Below, one piece after another: positions 48,737-57,620 of a stretch of DNA of 64,000 bases (within the stretch, counting starts at the first letter, position 1; every line of letters begins with the position of its first letter). This stretch comes from Mesorhizobium sp. AR02. Its GTDB lineage: Bacteria; Pseudomonadota; Alphaproteobacteria; Rhizobiales; Rhizobiaceae. Below the pieces are notes generated by a model. That model searched no databases and had not been told where the DNA came from. It was given only the letters and a program-made list of their open reading frames with translations. A program made the position numbers and the translations under genes. The stretch is taken from positions 5,166,001 to 5,230,000 of the forward strand of contig NZ_CP080531.1 in the NCBI RefSeq assembly GCF_024746835.1, read 5' to 3'.

Positions 48737-50037
48737 AGTTCCCGATCCATCTGGTGCGACGCCTCGTGCTGATGATCGGCGGCGAGGCGATGCAGAGCGG
48801 CTTTCATTTTGCCCTCAACATCGCGCTGCTGCACATGCTGTCGGCGCAAGGCTACGGCCTCTTCGCCATCGCCATGGTGATGGGCGGCGTCGGCCTGTCC
48901 TACATCAGATCGCTCACCGCGGTTCCGGCCTCGATATGGATGGGCAAGAGCACCAACAGCGCCGGCGTCGACGCCCATGACGTGGCCTTTGGAACAGCGG
49001 CGCTGGTCGTGGCGCTGCTGATGGCGGTCGGCACGGCTGTCCTGATGCATCTCCTGGGCGATCCGAGCGGCATTGCCGCCGGCTGCTTCGTCGGCGCATG
49101 GTCGCTGCGCAGCCATATGCGCACGGCCTTCTTCGCGCGCCGCCAGCAGGTGATCGTCTCCATCAGCGACGCGGCTTTCACGATCGCCGGCACCGTGTTC
49201 GCCGGGCTGGCGATCTGGTTCGCCGGGGCCGCGCTGCAGACCGTGTTCTATGCCCTTGCCGCGGCCAATCTGATTGGCATCTTCGTCCTGGTCCGGCTGG
49301 CACGCCGCACAATCCGCATCTCCTTCCGCATGCCGACGCGCCGGCGTTATACCAAGCTCTGGCGCCAGCTGTGCTGGTCGGCGTTCAGCGCGACCACCAC
49401 CAACATCCAGGGTCAATGCCTGGCGCTGCTGGTTGCCGGCATTGCCGGGCCTGCCGCCTACGCACCGCTGGCGGCGGTCCTTGTGTTCTTTGCCCCGCTG
49501 CGCATCATCAGCCTTGCTTTCGTGAACATGACGCAGCCCGAGCTCGCGAAGCTGATGCGGCTGGGCGAAACACGCCGTGTCTGGGCGCAGGCGAAGATCT
49601 GGTCGGTCGTCATGGGGCTCGGCGGCCTGACCTATGGATGCGCCATCCTGTTCGTCCTGCCGATGATAAAATCCCAGGCTCTCCAGGATGCCTCGGTCGG
49701 GTTCATCGGACTTTTCGTGATCGCGAATTTTGTCCCGATCATGCTCTACATCATGCCGCGCATCATCCTCGAGATCCTCGGCGATTTCCGGATCGTCGCC
49801 TTCGTCACGATGGGCGGCGCGATCGTCGGGCTGGCGCTGATCGCGGTGCTGCTGGCAGTGGCGTCTCCGCCGTGGGCGCTGCTGGGTTCGGCGGTCTCCG
49901 AGACCTTCGTGCTCGTGGCATCATGGTACTTCGCGCATCATCGCATGTGGAACATCGAGCATCCGGACCAGAAGCGCGACAGCCTGCTGGGTTCGTGGCG
50001 GCGGCGGGCGTTTACGTTCGCCGCGGTAAAACGATAG
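48733..50037 (+). CDS. Wzx-type polysaccharide flippase
   Basis: 434 residues, GTG start overlapping the GT4 stop. About twelve hydrophobic helices of the MATE/MVF-like polysaccharide exporter family (FALNIALLHMLSAQGYGLFA, MVMGGVGLSYIRSLTAVPAS, ALLGSAVSETFVLVASWYFA). It moves undecaprenyl-linked repeat units to the periplasm, upstream of the VpsF-type polymerase and Wzz-like protein. Confidence 0.88.
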   Translation: MKFPIHLVRRLVLMIGGEAMQSGFHFALNIALLHMLSAQGYGLFAIAMVMGGVGLSYIRSLTAVPASIWMGKSTNSAGVDAHDVAFGTAALVVALLMAVGTAVLMHLLGDPSGIAAGCFVGAWSLRSHMRTAFFARRQQVIVSISDAAFTIAGTVFAGLAIWFAGAALQTVFYALAAANLIGIFVLVRLARRTIRISFRMPTRRRYTKLWRQLCWSAFSATTTNIQGQCLALLVAGIAGPAAYAPLAAVLVFFAPLRIISLAFVNMTQPELAKLMRLGETRRVWAQAKIWSVVMGLGGLTYGCAILFVLPMIKSQALQDASVGFIGLFVIANFVPIMLYIMPRIILEILGDFRIVAFVTMGGAIVGLALIAVLLAVASPPWALLGSAVSETFVLVASWYFAHHRMWNIEHPDQKRDSLLGSWRRRAFTFAAVKR

Positions 50038-50046
50038 GAGAGGGAT

Positions 50047-51273
50047 GTGGCAGGCCAGGCAGTACAAATTGCTGGGGTGACCGGCTTGCCCGACGGGCAG
50101 GTCTCTCATCCAGTTACCATCGCCGCGAACGACGCCTACACGGCGCGCTTGCACACCAGCCTCGAAACGGTCAGGCCGCTCTGGATGCGCTTCCAGGAAA
50201 ACGGTGTGTGCACCGGTCACCAGAATTATGCGTGGGCGGAGGGGATCGTCGCGCGGCTGATGCCGGAAGGTGCCGAACTTCTCGTCGTGGAGGTGAGGGA
50301 CACTGCCAAGGGCGAACCCAGGATGCTGGTGCCGCTGATGCGGCGGCCAGCCTTCCGCCATCGGGTGATCGAGTGGCTGAGCTGTGGCGTCTGCGACTAT
50401 TCGGCACCGCTGCTGGCCGATGCGAGCCCGTGGACGAGGCAATCCGCACAGGCCGCCTGGGCCGCGGTGCGCTCCGTGCTGCCGCCGGCGGACCGCTTCC
50501 ATATTACGGGAATACCGCAGCGGATCGGCGGCGTCGCCAATCCGCTGGCCTTGCTCGCGGCCGCGCGCGATTCGATCCAAACCACTTTTGGTCTTGCCAT
50601 CGACGGCGACCCGGAAACCGTCCTCAAGCGCCTTTGCAGGCCATCCTTCGTCAAGGAATTCGGCAAGGACTGGCGTCGCCTTGAACGGCTCGGTGGCGTG
50701 GAACTGGTCGAGGCCGGTACGCCGGCCGAGGTGGAGCATATCTTCGACGAACTGGTCCGGATGCGGCTCAGCCGGTTTCGCGAGCTTGGCCGCTTCGATC
50801 TGCTGACGCAGGAGGCCGTTGTCGATTTCTACCGCAACGCGGCTCTGCAGGGCATGACGGACGGTTCGGTACGGCTGTTCGGGCTGCGCGTCGGCGAGGC
50901 GCTGATCGCGGTTCAATATCTGCTGGTCCATCAAGGGACTGTTCATGCTCTGCTGATAGCTATGGACCAGAGCGTCGTGCCCAATGTCTCACCGGGCCTC
51001 TTGATCATGGGCAGGTTGATGAGCTGGGCACGCGAGCAGGACTTTGGCTATTTCGACCTGTCGGTCGGCAACCAGAGCTACAAGGGAAATATGGGCGCCA
51101 AGGGTTCGGTTCTGGTGGAACTCCGCCACGGCTACACGATGCGGGGCAGGGCGGCGAGCACCGCAATCGATGTCCGCAACCGGACCGAGGCCTTCGTGCG
51201 ATCCAAACCACGGCTGCTCAATGTGGCCCAGGGACTGATGCGAGGTTTGCGGCGTTCGCGTGGAGGACGTTGA
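50047..51273 (+). CDS. CelD/BcsL-type GNAT acetyltransferase 1
   Basis: 408 residues from GTG 50047, preceded by AGGAGAGG. The Acetyltransf_6-like C-terminal domain contains FRELGRFDLLTQEAVVDFYR, RLFGLRVGEALIAVQYLLVH and YFDLSVGNQSYKGNMGA. Family members transfer acyl groups to polysaccharides or peptides; in this cluster it probably decorates the exopolysaccharide. Tandem paralogue of the next gene. Confidence 0.85.
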   Translation: MAGQAVQIAGVTGLPDGQVSHPVTIAANDAYTARLHTSLETVRPLWMRFQENGVCTGHQNYAWAEGIVARLMPEGAELLVVEVRDTAKGEPRMLVPLMRRPAFRHRVIEWLSCGVCDYSAPLLADASPWTRQSAQAAWAAVRSVLPPADRFHITGIPQRIGGVANPLALLAAARDSIQTTFGLAIDGDPETVLKRLCRPSFVKEFGKDWRRLERLGGVELVEAGTPAEVEHIFDELVRMRLSRFRELGRFDLLTQEAVVDFYRNAALQGMTDGSVRLFGLRVGEALIAVQYLLVHQGTVHALLIAMDQSVVPNVSPGLLIMGRLMSWAREQDFGYFDLSVGNQSYKGNMGAKGSVLVELRHGYTMRGRAASTAIDVRNRTEAFVRSKPRLLNVAQGLMRGLRRSRGGR

Positions 51274-51301
51274 GATCGGGCCTGAACGAGGGGAGAAGTA
51301 C

Positions 51302-52525
51302 GTGGCAGGCCAGGCAATGCGAATAGTCGCGGTAGAAGATGCACCGGGCCAACCACTATCCCCTGATGTCGCCGGTTCGGCCGCCGTCGCGCGCTTTGCC
51401 GCACGGCTGCACACCAGCTTCGATTCCGTAAGGCCGCTGTGGCTGCGCCTCGAGGCGACCGGCTTGTGCACGGGCCATCAGGGCCTTGCCTGGGTGGAAG
51501 GGATCGCAAACCGGCTGATGCCCGAAAGCGCGGAGCTTCTGGTCGTCGAGGTCAACGACGCCACAACGGGCGCGCCGGTCATGCTGCTGCCACTGATGCG
51601 CCGCCGGGCTCGGGGCCACTATGTGATCGAATGGCTGAGCGGCGGCGTGTGCGACTACGCGGCGCCACTGTTGGCCGATGCGAGACCGTGGACCAGGCAG
51701 AGTGCGGACGCCGCCTGGGCGGCGGTGTGCGCCGTGCTGCCGCCGACGGACCGCTTCCACATCGCGGGGATTCCGCAACAGATCCATGGCGTCGCCAATC
51801 CGCTGGCGCTGCTTTCAGTGGCGCGCGACTCCATCCAGATCGCCTCGGGCCTGGCCCTGGATGGCGAGCCGGAGACGCTGATCAAGCGCATCTGCAAATC
51901 GTCCTTTGCCAAGAATTTCCACAAGCACTGCCGCCGCTTCGAACAGATGGGCAAGCTCGATCTGGTCGAAGCCGAGACGCCTGACGTGGTTGAGGAGCAG
52001 TTCGCGACGCTGCTGGAGCTCAGGCTCAACCGCTTCCGCGAGCTCGGGCGTTTCGACCTGCTGACGCAGGCGCCGGTCGTCGAGTTCTACCGCGATGCCG
52101 CCCTGCAGGGCCTGTCCGACGGCTCGGTGCGGCTGTTCGGGCTGCGTGTCGGTGAAGCCTATCTCGCCGTCATCTACGTGCTGATCATGAAGGGCACCTT
52201 GCACGCCCTTCTGCTCGGGATCGACCAGGACGCGGTTCCCAACGTCTCGCCAGGCCTGACAACGATCGGCAAGCTGATGGTGTGGGCGCGCGAGCAGGGG
52301 CTCGGTTATTTCGACCTGTCGGTCGGCAGCCAGGGCTACAAGCAGCATATCGGCGCATCGAGCGCGGTGCTGGCCGAGTTGTGCGAGGCGGTGACACTGA
52401 AGGGCAGGGGCTCGACCGCCTATATCAAGCTGCGCGGCAAAACCGAGCTTTTCGTGCGCTCCAAGCCGGCGCTGTACAAGGCCGTGCAGGGCGTGATGCG
52501 GCGATTCCGGCGATTGAAGAACTGA
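51302..52525 (+). CDS. CelD/BcsL-type GNAT acetyltransferase 2
   Basis: 407 residues from GTG 51302 after GGGGAGAA; a longer in-frame start at 51260 is less likely because both paralogues then begin with the same VAGQA segment. The sequence is colinear with the 50047 protein throughout (FRELGRFDLLTQAPVVEFYR, YFDLSVGSQGYKQHIGASSA). It probably acetylates a related position on the polysaccharide. Confidence 0.85.
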   Translation: MAGQAMRIVAVEDAPGQPLSPDVAGSAAVARFAARLHTSFDSVRPLWLRLEATGLCTGHQGLAWVEGIANRLMPESAELLVVEVNDATTGAPVMLLPLMRRRARGHYVIEWLSGGVCDYAAPLLADARPWTRQSADAAWAAVCAVLPPTDRFHIAGIPQQIHGVANPLALLSVARDSIQIASGLALDGEPETLIKRICKSSFAKNFHKHCRRFEQMGKLDLVEAETPDVVEEQFATLLELRLNRFRELGRFDLLTQAPVVEFYRDAALQGLSDGSVRLFGLRVGEAYLAVIYVLIMKGTLHALLLGIDQDAVPNVSPGLTTIGKLMVWAREQGLGYFDLSVGSQGYKQHIGASSAVLAELCEAVTLKGRGSTAYIKLRGKTELFVRSKPALYKAVQGVMRRFRRLKN

Positions 52526-52532
52526 GGCTGCC

Positions 52533-52889
52533 GTGCGTTCGTGGGTCTTGTCGAAAGAAACTGAATTGAGAACGTTCAGCGACAGCCAAATCAAAGAGTT
52601 TCTGCGGCTGCATCTGACAAAATACCCAGATGCCATTGAACGTATGCATTTCGTCATGAAACATCCGTTCCGGGATAATGACGAGCAAATGTCCAGAACT
52701 ACGCGAGAAATTCTGGACACAGCGCAACAGCTAGCGTTTTTCCATGCCCATGCGCAGGAAATGCCCAGAGATCGCCTCGTGAAAGTCGCAGACCCATATT
52801 ATCACGCGCGCTACGAGATCAAATCCGACGTGATCGCTTATGTCGCCGCCATGCTCGGCCCTATAGGTTCTTATGAGGTCGAGGAATAA
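52533..52889 (+). CDS. Small protein of unknown function (118 residues)
   Basis: GTG start at 52533, seven bases after the acetyltransferase stop. Helical and charged (SDSQIKEFLRLHLTKYPDAI, then DTAQQLAFFHAHAQEMPRDR), ending in an acidic IGSYEVEE. No family was recognised. Its codon use is less GC-rich than that of the neighbours (many AAA, TTT and GAA codons), which may indicate a later insertion. Confidence 0.5.
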   Translation: MRSWVLSKETELRTFSDSQIKEFLRLHLTKYPDAIERMHFVMKHPFRDNDEQMSRTTREILDTAQQLAFFHAHAQEMPRDRLVKVADPYYHARYEIKSDVIAYVAAMLGPIGSYEVEE

Positions 52890-52993
52890 TGCTGGCAATT
52901 TCAAACTGACCCACTACCTGCCGTCCAGACGGATTGACAAGCTCCCGGCAACGTCATCACGCTCCTGCAGCGCAACGATTTCGGGAGGCAATG

Positions 52994-53302
52994 ATGGCAA
53001 GCCTGGTGGTGATGTACGGCACGCCTGGGGATCCGGCGGCGTTCGATGCCTATTATCGCGAAAAGCACATTCCGCTGGCCAAGACCATCCCGGGATTGCG
53101 GCGCTATGAAATCAACCGCGGCCCGGTGATGACGCCGGCGGGACCAGCGAAAATCCACCTGATCGCCATCTTGCGGTTCGACGATGTGGTCGCCATCCAG
53201 AATGCATTTGCCAGTGCCGAAGGGCAGGCGACCGCCGCCGATCTCCAGGTCTTCGCAACCGGCGGCGCCGACATGCTGATCTTCGACAGCGAGGACGTGT
53301 GA
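52994..53302 (+). CDS. EthD-domain dimeric alpha-beta barrel protein 1
   Basis: 102 residues from ATG 52994, five bases after GGAGG. Pattern VVMYGTPGDPAAFDAYYREK, HIPLAKTIPGLRRYEINRGP and a closing ADMLIFDSEDV are typical of the EthD/dimeric ferredoxin-like fold. Function in most members is unknown. Paralogue of the protein at 53696 on the other strand. Confidence 0.82.
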   Translation: MASLVVMYGTPGDPAAFDAYYREKHIPLAKTIPGLRRYEINRGPVMTPAGPAKIHLIAILRFDDVVAIQNAFASAEGQATAADLQVFATGGADMLIFDSEDV

Positions 53303-53414
53303 GGCGAGGGCCGCTCGGCGATGGCGTTCCCGCCGGGGTATTTCAGCAGCGGCTTGACAAAGGGATGGCGCGAGCGTCACTTCCCAATGGCCATTGGGCC
53401 CTCGGGGGATATCG

Positions 53415-53501
53415 ATGAAAAAGATTTATGAAAAGCCGACGCTCAACAAACGCCAGCAGCTGACCCGCGTCACGGCACAGGTGGTCTCGTCGGCGCGCTG
53501 A
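53415..53501 (+). CDS. Putative lasso-leader RiPP precursor 5 (28 residues)
   Basis: ATG 53415 after GGGGGATATCG; TGA 53499-53501. The leader KKIYEKPTLNKRQQLTRVTA has the YxKPxL...VTA core with LTR in place of LSA. The tail is QVVSSAR, seven residues. It is followed by its own terminator and lies between the two EthD-type genes. Confidence 0.6.
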   Translation: MKKIYEKPTLNKRQQLTRVTAQVVSSAR

Positions 53502-53529
53502 CACGCAAACAGCCTTCGACGTGACCATC

Positions 53530-53559
53530 AAACCCCCGCTGCAAGATGGCGGGTTTTGT
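53530..53559 (+). terminator. Terminator of RiPP precursor 5
   Basis: AAACCCCCGC (53530-53539) pairs with GCGGGTTT (53549-53556), followed by a T-rich tract. A repeat of the 21671 type (ATTGCATGTCGTCTTCCCAA, then TTTTGGGCGACATGCA) follows at 53647-53688. Confidence 0.75.
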
Positions 53560-53695
53560 CTGCCCTGTGGCCTTGCCCGGCGACTTAAAACGCGTCGCGT
53601 TGAAACGGATTCATGCGACACGCTTTAGGTCTTTGTTTTATTGCATGTCGTCTTCCCAAAGCCGAGGTCGCTTTTGGGCGACATGCACTAACGAT

Positions 53696-54007
53696 TCACA
53701 TCGCCTCGGAATCGAAAAGCAGCATCGTCACATGGTCGTCAGGCGCGTATTTGCGACGGTCGACGGCGCAGGCCTTGCCGATCTCGCTGGCAAAGGCCGC
53801 ACGCATGGCGTCCAGGCTGTCGAAATAGAGGGTCGCGACGATGTAGGGCGTCTCGTCCTGCAACATGTTCACGATCGGCCGTTTGCTGACATCGTAGCGC
53901 CGCAGCCCGGGAAGCTGTTTTGCCAGCGGCAGGTGGATGTCGAAATAGTGCCGGTCGAAGGCTGCCGGATCGGCGGGGGTTTTGTAGATGACAAGCATCT
54001 TGGCCAT
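53696..54007 (-). CDS. EthD-domain dimeric alpha-beta barrel protein 2
   Basis: 103 residues. LVIYKTPADPAAFDRHYFDI, HLPLAKQLPGLRRYDVSKRP and TMLLFDSEAM align along the whole length with the protein at 52994. The two genes flank RiPP precursor 5 in opposite orientations. Confidence 0.82.
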   Translation of the reverse strand: MAKMLVIYKTPADPAAFDRHYFDIHLPLAKQLPGLRRYDVSKRPIVNMLQDETPYIVATLYFDSLDAMRAAFASEIGKACAVDRRKYAPDDHVTMLLFDSEAM

Positions 54008-54210
54008 GATGGTGCTCCCTGTCGTTTGACGTGATCGCGCCTCGTCGGCGCCGCACCAATGTCGTTCGCCGGGAGCGGATTTCGACAGGCGTAAGGGGTT
54101 TTTCGCAAGGCCGACGGCAGAGCCCCGGCGCCGCCAAATTGACAGGACAGCGCGTCTCCGTCATCCTTGAGCCAGTCGCCTGATGTGTCAGGGCGACCGA
54201 GGGCAGCGTC

Positions 54211-54435
54211 ATGTTCAGTCCCGTCACCGGTCAGAATGCCAAGCGCGCCGCGGTGCGCAAGGCGCTCGACGCCCACAAGGTCTACATCACCGCGCAGAGC
54301 TTTTCGAACGGCGCCTACCAGGCACGCGTGCTGGTCGATGGCGAGGCCTACTGGGTGGATGAGTTCCGGCTAAGCCAGCTGCAGCAGGGCCTGTCGCCGG
54401 CCGAGCTCGAGCTGACGCCGGCTGCTGACGATTGA
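54211..54435 (+). CDS. Small protein of unknown function (74 residues)
   Basis: ATG 54211; a mixed alpha-beta product: KRAAVRKALDAHKVYITAQS, then ARVLVDGEAYWVDEFRLSQL. No clear ribosome binding site and no recognised domain. It is followed by a P2-type inverted repeat and the LigD gene. The spacer 54008-54210 shows no gene. Confidence 0.45.
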   Translation: MFSPVTGQNAKRAAVRKALDAHKVYITAQSFSNGAYQARVLVDGEAYWVDEFRLSQLQQGLSPAELELTPAADD

Positions 54436-54494
54436 GAGCGTGACCGCCGTTTCTTCGCACCACGCTGGGAAATCTGAAATGCTGGCGGGACAGC

Positions 54495-54650
54495 ACCCCC
54501 CTCTGTCCTACCGGACATCTCCCCCGCATGGGGGGAGATTGGCAGCTTCATCGGCGGTGCGTCACTTCCAGCGTAGGCGACTGGCGAAAACCGAGACGAC
54601 ATCCGATCTCCCCCCTTGCGGGGGAGATGTCCGGCAGGACAGAGGGGGGT
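54495..54650. repeat. Long inverted repeat family P2, copy 1
   Basis: ACCCCCCTCTGTCC and GACATCTCCCCC on the left are mirrored by GGGGGAGATGTC and GGACAGAGGGGGGT on the right, with about 85 bp between. The second copy lies at 60380-60534. Confidence 0.85.
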
Positions 54651-54706
54651 GTGCAAGAACGCGGTGTTGGGAAGGCGCATCTGCCACCGCCGCTGTCGGC
54701 TAACCC

Positions 54707-57217
54707 ATGCCGCCCCCTCCCAAACTCAAAACCTACCGCGCCAAGCGTGAGTTCTCGAAAACGCCGGAGCCGGCGGGCGGGCTCCTCTCAAGCGACGGCA
54801 ACCGCTTCGTCGTCCACAAGCATCATGCCACCGCGGACCACTACGATCTGCGCCTGCAGGTCGGCGACGTGCTGAAGAGCTGGGCGGTGCCGCGCGGGCC
54901 TTCGCTCAATCCGGCCGACAAGAGGCTGGCGGTCGAGACCGAGGACCATCCGCTCGAATATATCGACTTCGAGGGCGTCATTCCCGAGGGCGAGTATGGC
55001 GGCGGGCCGATGATCGTCTGGGATACCGGCACCTGGGCGCCGATGGACGATGTCGAGAAGAGCCTCAGGACCGGCGCTTTCAAGTTCCGGCTGGCCGGCG
55101 AAAAGCTCAATGGCGGCTGGATGCTGACCCGGCTGAAGCCCAAGCCGGGCGAGGACGCAGAGAAAAAGAACTGGCTGTTGTTCAAGGAGCGCGATCTAGC
55201 CGCCGACACGGCGCTGAACATTCTGGAAGCGCGGCCGGAAAGCGTGAAGTCCGGATTGCGCATCGAAGAACTGGCGGCCGCCGCGAAACCGGTCGCGAAG
55301 TCCGCGCCAAAGCCGGGTTCACTGAAGCCCGGCGAACTGCCGGGCGCGGTGAAGGCGCCGGCGCTGAGCCGCATCGAGCCGCAGCTGGCGACACAGGTGC
55401 CGAAGCCACCGGGTGGGGAGAGCGTTGCGGAAAACACAAACGAGCTCTGGCTGCACGAGATCAAATTCGACGGCTACCGCACCATGGCGCACCTGTCCGA
55501 CGGGCAGGTGCGGCTGATCACCCGTGGCGGCATCGACTGGACGAAGCGCTATGGCGACCTGCCGCATGCCTTCGCCAAACTGCCGTGCCGCGAGGCGATC
55601 ATCGACGGCGAGATCGTCGTGCTCGATGGCCGGGGTATCAGCCGCTTTGCGCTGCTGCAGGACGCGCTGGCCGAGGGCGCCGGCAGCAAGCTGCATTTCT
55701 ATGCCTTCGATCTCCTGCATCTCGACGGCTGGGATTTGCTGAAGGTGCCGCTCATCCGGCGCAAGGCGCTGCTGGATGAGCTGCTTGGCGGCCTCGGCGC
55801 CAACTCCGCCATCCAGTTCTCCGACCATGTCGAGGGCTCGGGGCAGGGGCTTTACGACCAGGCGACGGAGCTCGGGCTCGAAGGCGTCGTCTCCAAGCGC
55901 GCCACTGCGATCTACCAGAGCGGCCGCACCAAGAGCTGGACCAAGTGCAAGGCGCTGCAGAAGGACGATTTTGTCATCGCCGGTTACACGATCTCGCAAG
56001 CGGCGGAAGGACTGGCTGCCCTTGGCATGGCCGAGTGGGAGGACGGCGAACTGCATTACCGCGGCAAGGTCGGCACCGGCTTCGATGCCGAGACGGCGGC
56101 CGACCTGCTCGCCCGGCTGGAGCCGCTGACATCCGGCGCGACGCCACCCGAAGGCGTGCCGCGCGAAATCATGCGCGAGATGCACTGGGTGAAGCCGCTG
56201 TTTTCGGCCCGCATCCATTACGCCAACCGCACCGCGGACAATTCGTTGCGCCATGGCGTGTTTCGCGGTCTCAGGGATGTCGGCCTGTCGACGCCGGTCT
56301 CGGCAAAGCGCAAGCGGCTGATCTCGGAGGCCGACCTTGCCACCATCTGGGTGACCAATCCGGAGCGGCGGCTGTTCGGCAAGACCGGCCCAACCAAGCT
56401 CGACATCGCCGTCTACTACGCGCTGGTCGGTGACTTCATGCTGCCGCACATTCTTGGCCGCCCGGTGTCGCTGGTGCGCTGCCCGACCGGCCTGCCAAAG
56501 GACTGCTTCTTCCAGCGGCATGCCTTCACCGGCATGCCGCCCTCCGTGGTGACCTTCGAGACGATGAATTCCGAGGGCGAGACCAAGTCCTTCCTGTCGG
56601 TCGAAGGCGCCAAGGGTTTTCTGGCGCTGGCGCAATTCGGCGTCGTGGAATTCCACACCTGGGGTACGCACCGCACCAGCCTCGACAGACCCGACCAGAT
56701 CGTCTTCGACCTCGATCCGGGCGAGGGGATTTCCTGGCGCGAGGTGGTCGAGGCGGCGGTCCACATCAAGGGCGAGCTGGAGGGGCTGGGTCTGGTGCCG
56801 TTCGCCAAGACCTCCGGCGGCAACGGCATCCACATCACCGTGCCGGTTACGCCCAAGCAGAACTGGAAGAAGCTGCATCAGGCGACCAGCGCCATCTCCA
56901 CGCATCTGGCGGCGACAGCGCCCGACACCTTCACCACCACCATGGGCAAGGACAACCGCAAGAAGCGCATCTTCATCGACTATCACCGCAACGCGCGCGG
57001 CCACACCTCCGCCGCCCCCTACTCGCTGAGGGCACGGACCAATCTGCCGGCCTCGACGCCGGTGAGCTGGAGCGATCTGGAGGCGATCGATGCGCCGCAG
57101 GACCTGAATTATGCGTCGCTGCCGGGACTGCTGGAGACATCGGGCGATCCGTGGGCGGAGATCGAGGAGTTTGCGCGGGATTTGCCCTTCCAGAACTTGG
57201 GTTCCTCGCCCCCGTGA
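54707..57217 (+). CDS. ligD: ATP-dependent DNA ligase D (bacterial NHEJ)
   Basis: 836 residues. An N-terminal 3'-phosphoesterase domain (about 20-165; VHKHHATADHYDLRLQ with metal His and Asp), the ligase domain (about 225-520) with catalytic K253 in EIKFDGYR, and the C-terminal polymerase/primase domain (about 545-820) with the catalytic DLDP motif in QIVFDLDPGEG and TSGGNGIHI. This is the PE-Lig-Pol order of alphaproteobacterial LigD. It repairs double-strand breaks with Ku, encoded downstream. The last residues (FQNLGSSPP) are encoded by a P1 repeat that evidently replaced the natural end. Confidence 0.95.
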   Translation: MPPPPKLKTYRAKREFSKTPEPAGGLLSSDGNRFVVHKHHATADHYDLRLQVGDVLKSWAVPRGPSLNPADKRLAVETEDHPLEYIDFEGVIPEGEYGGGPMIVWDTGTWAPMDDVEKSLRTGAFKFRLAGEKLNGGWMLTRLKPKPGEDAEKKNWLLFKERDLAADTALNILEARPESVKSGLRIEELAAAAKPVAKSAPKPGSLKPGELPGAVKAPALSRIEPQLATQVPKPPGGESVAENTNELWLHEIKFDGYRTMAHLSDGQVRLITRGGIDWTKRYGDLPHAFAKLPCREAIIDGEIVVLDGRGISRFALLQDALAEGAGSKLHFYAFDLLHLDGWDLLKVPLIRRKALLDELLGGLGANSAIQFSDHVEGSGQGLYDQATELGLEGVVSKRATAIYQSGRTKSWTKCKALQKDDFVIAGYTISQAAEGLAALGMAEWEDGELHYRGKVGTGFDAETAADLLARLEPLTSGATPPEGVPREIMREMHWVKPLFSARIHYANRTADNSLRHGVFRGLRDVGLSTPVSAKRKRLISEADLATIWVTNPERRLFGKTGPTKLDIAVYYALVGDFMLPHILGRPVSLVRCPTGLPKDCFFQRHAFTGMPPSVVTFETMNSEGETKSFLSVEGAKGFLALAQFGVVEFHTWGTHRTSLDRPDQIVFDLDPGEGISWREVVEAAVHIKGELEGLGLVPFAKTSGGNGIHITVPVTPKQNWKKLHQATSAISTHLAATAPDTFTTTMGKDNRKKRIFIDYHRNARGHTSAAPYSLRARTNLPASTPVSWSDLEAIDAPQDLNYASLPGLLETSGDPWAEIEEFARDLPFQNLGSSPP

Positions 57218-57383
57218 AACGGGGGAGAGGTGGCCGCGAAGCGGTCGGAGAGGGGGCCTGCGCCGACGGTTGGAAGATGGCTCCCTAAGCCCGCCCAAGG
57301 ATAGGTTCGCGCCATTCCCCCTCTCCGTCTCGGCTTCGCCGAGCCACCTCTCCCCCGCCTTCGCGGGGGCGAGGAACCCAAGT
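57195..57383. repeat. Long inverted repeat family P1, copy 2
   Basis: ACTTGGGTTCCTCGCCCCCG at the left and CGGGGGCGAGGAACCCAAGT at the right, with GGGGGAGAGGTGGCCGCGAA and its partner inside; same architecture as at 34347. It overlaps the end of ligD. The remainder up to 57620 contains only the GATCATGC repeat; no gene in 57218-57620. Confidence 0.88.
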
Positions 57384-57532
57384 CCATCGACGCTTCCGAC
57401 AATTTGAATTATTCTCTCCCCACGACCTCAAAGACGCAGCGGAAGATTTCGTCAGGGATTTGCCGGTATTGTGCGGGGTCGGTGTAGGATTTGCGCGGCC
57501 TTGATCGTCCTTCGGACGAAAAGCGCTGCAGA

Positions 57533-57581
57533 GAGCATGATCCCAAAAAGTGGGAACCGGTTTTTGGATAAGATCATGCTC
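57533..57581. repeat. GATCATGC palindromic repeat, copy 2
   Basis: GAGCATGATC and GATCATGCTC enclose AAAAGTGGGAACCGGTTTTT, the complement-oriented relative of 19297-19346. Confidence 0.8.
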
Positions 57582-57620
57582 AGTCAAAAATGTCAGTGCA
57601 TGGCCGCGTAGGAGTTTATC

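Noticed and set aside
55319..57298. A 659-codon open frame antisense to ligD
   Set aside because: Same reason: low-complexity composition and complete overlap with a well-supported gene.
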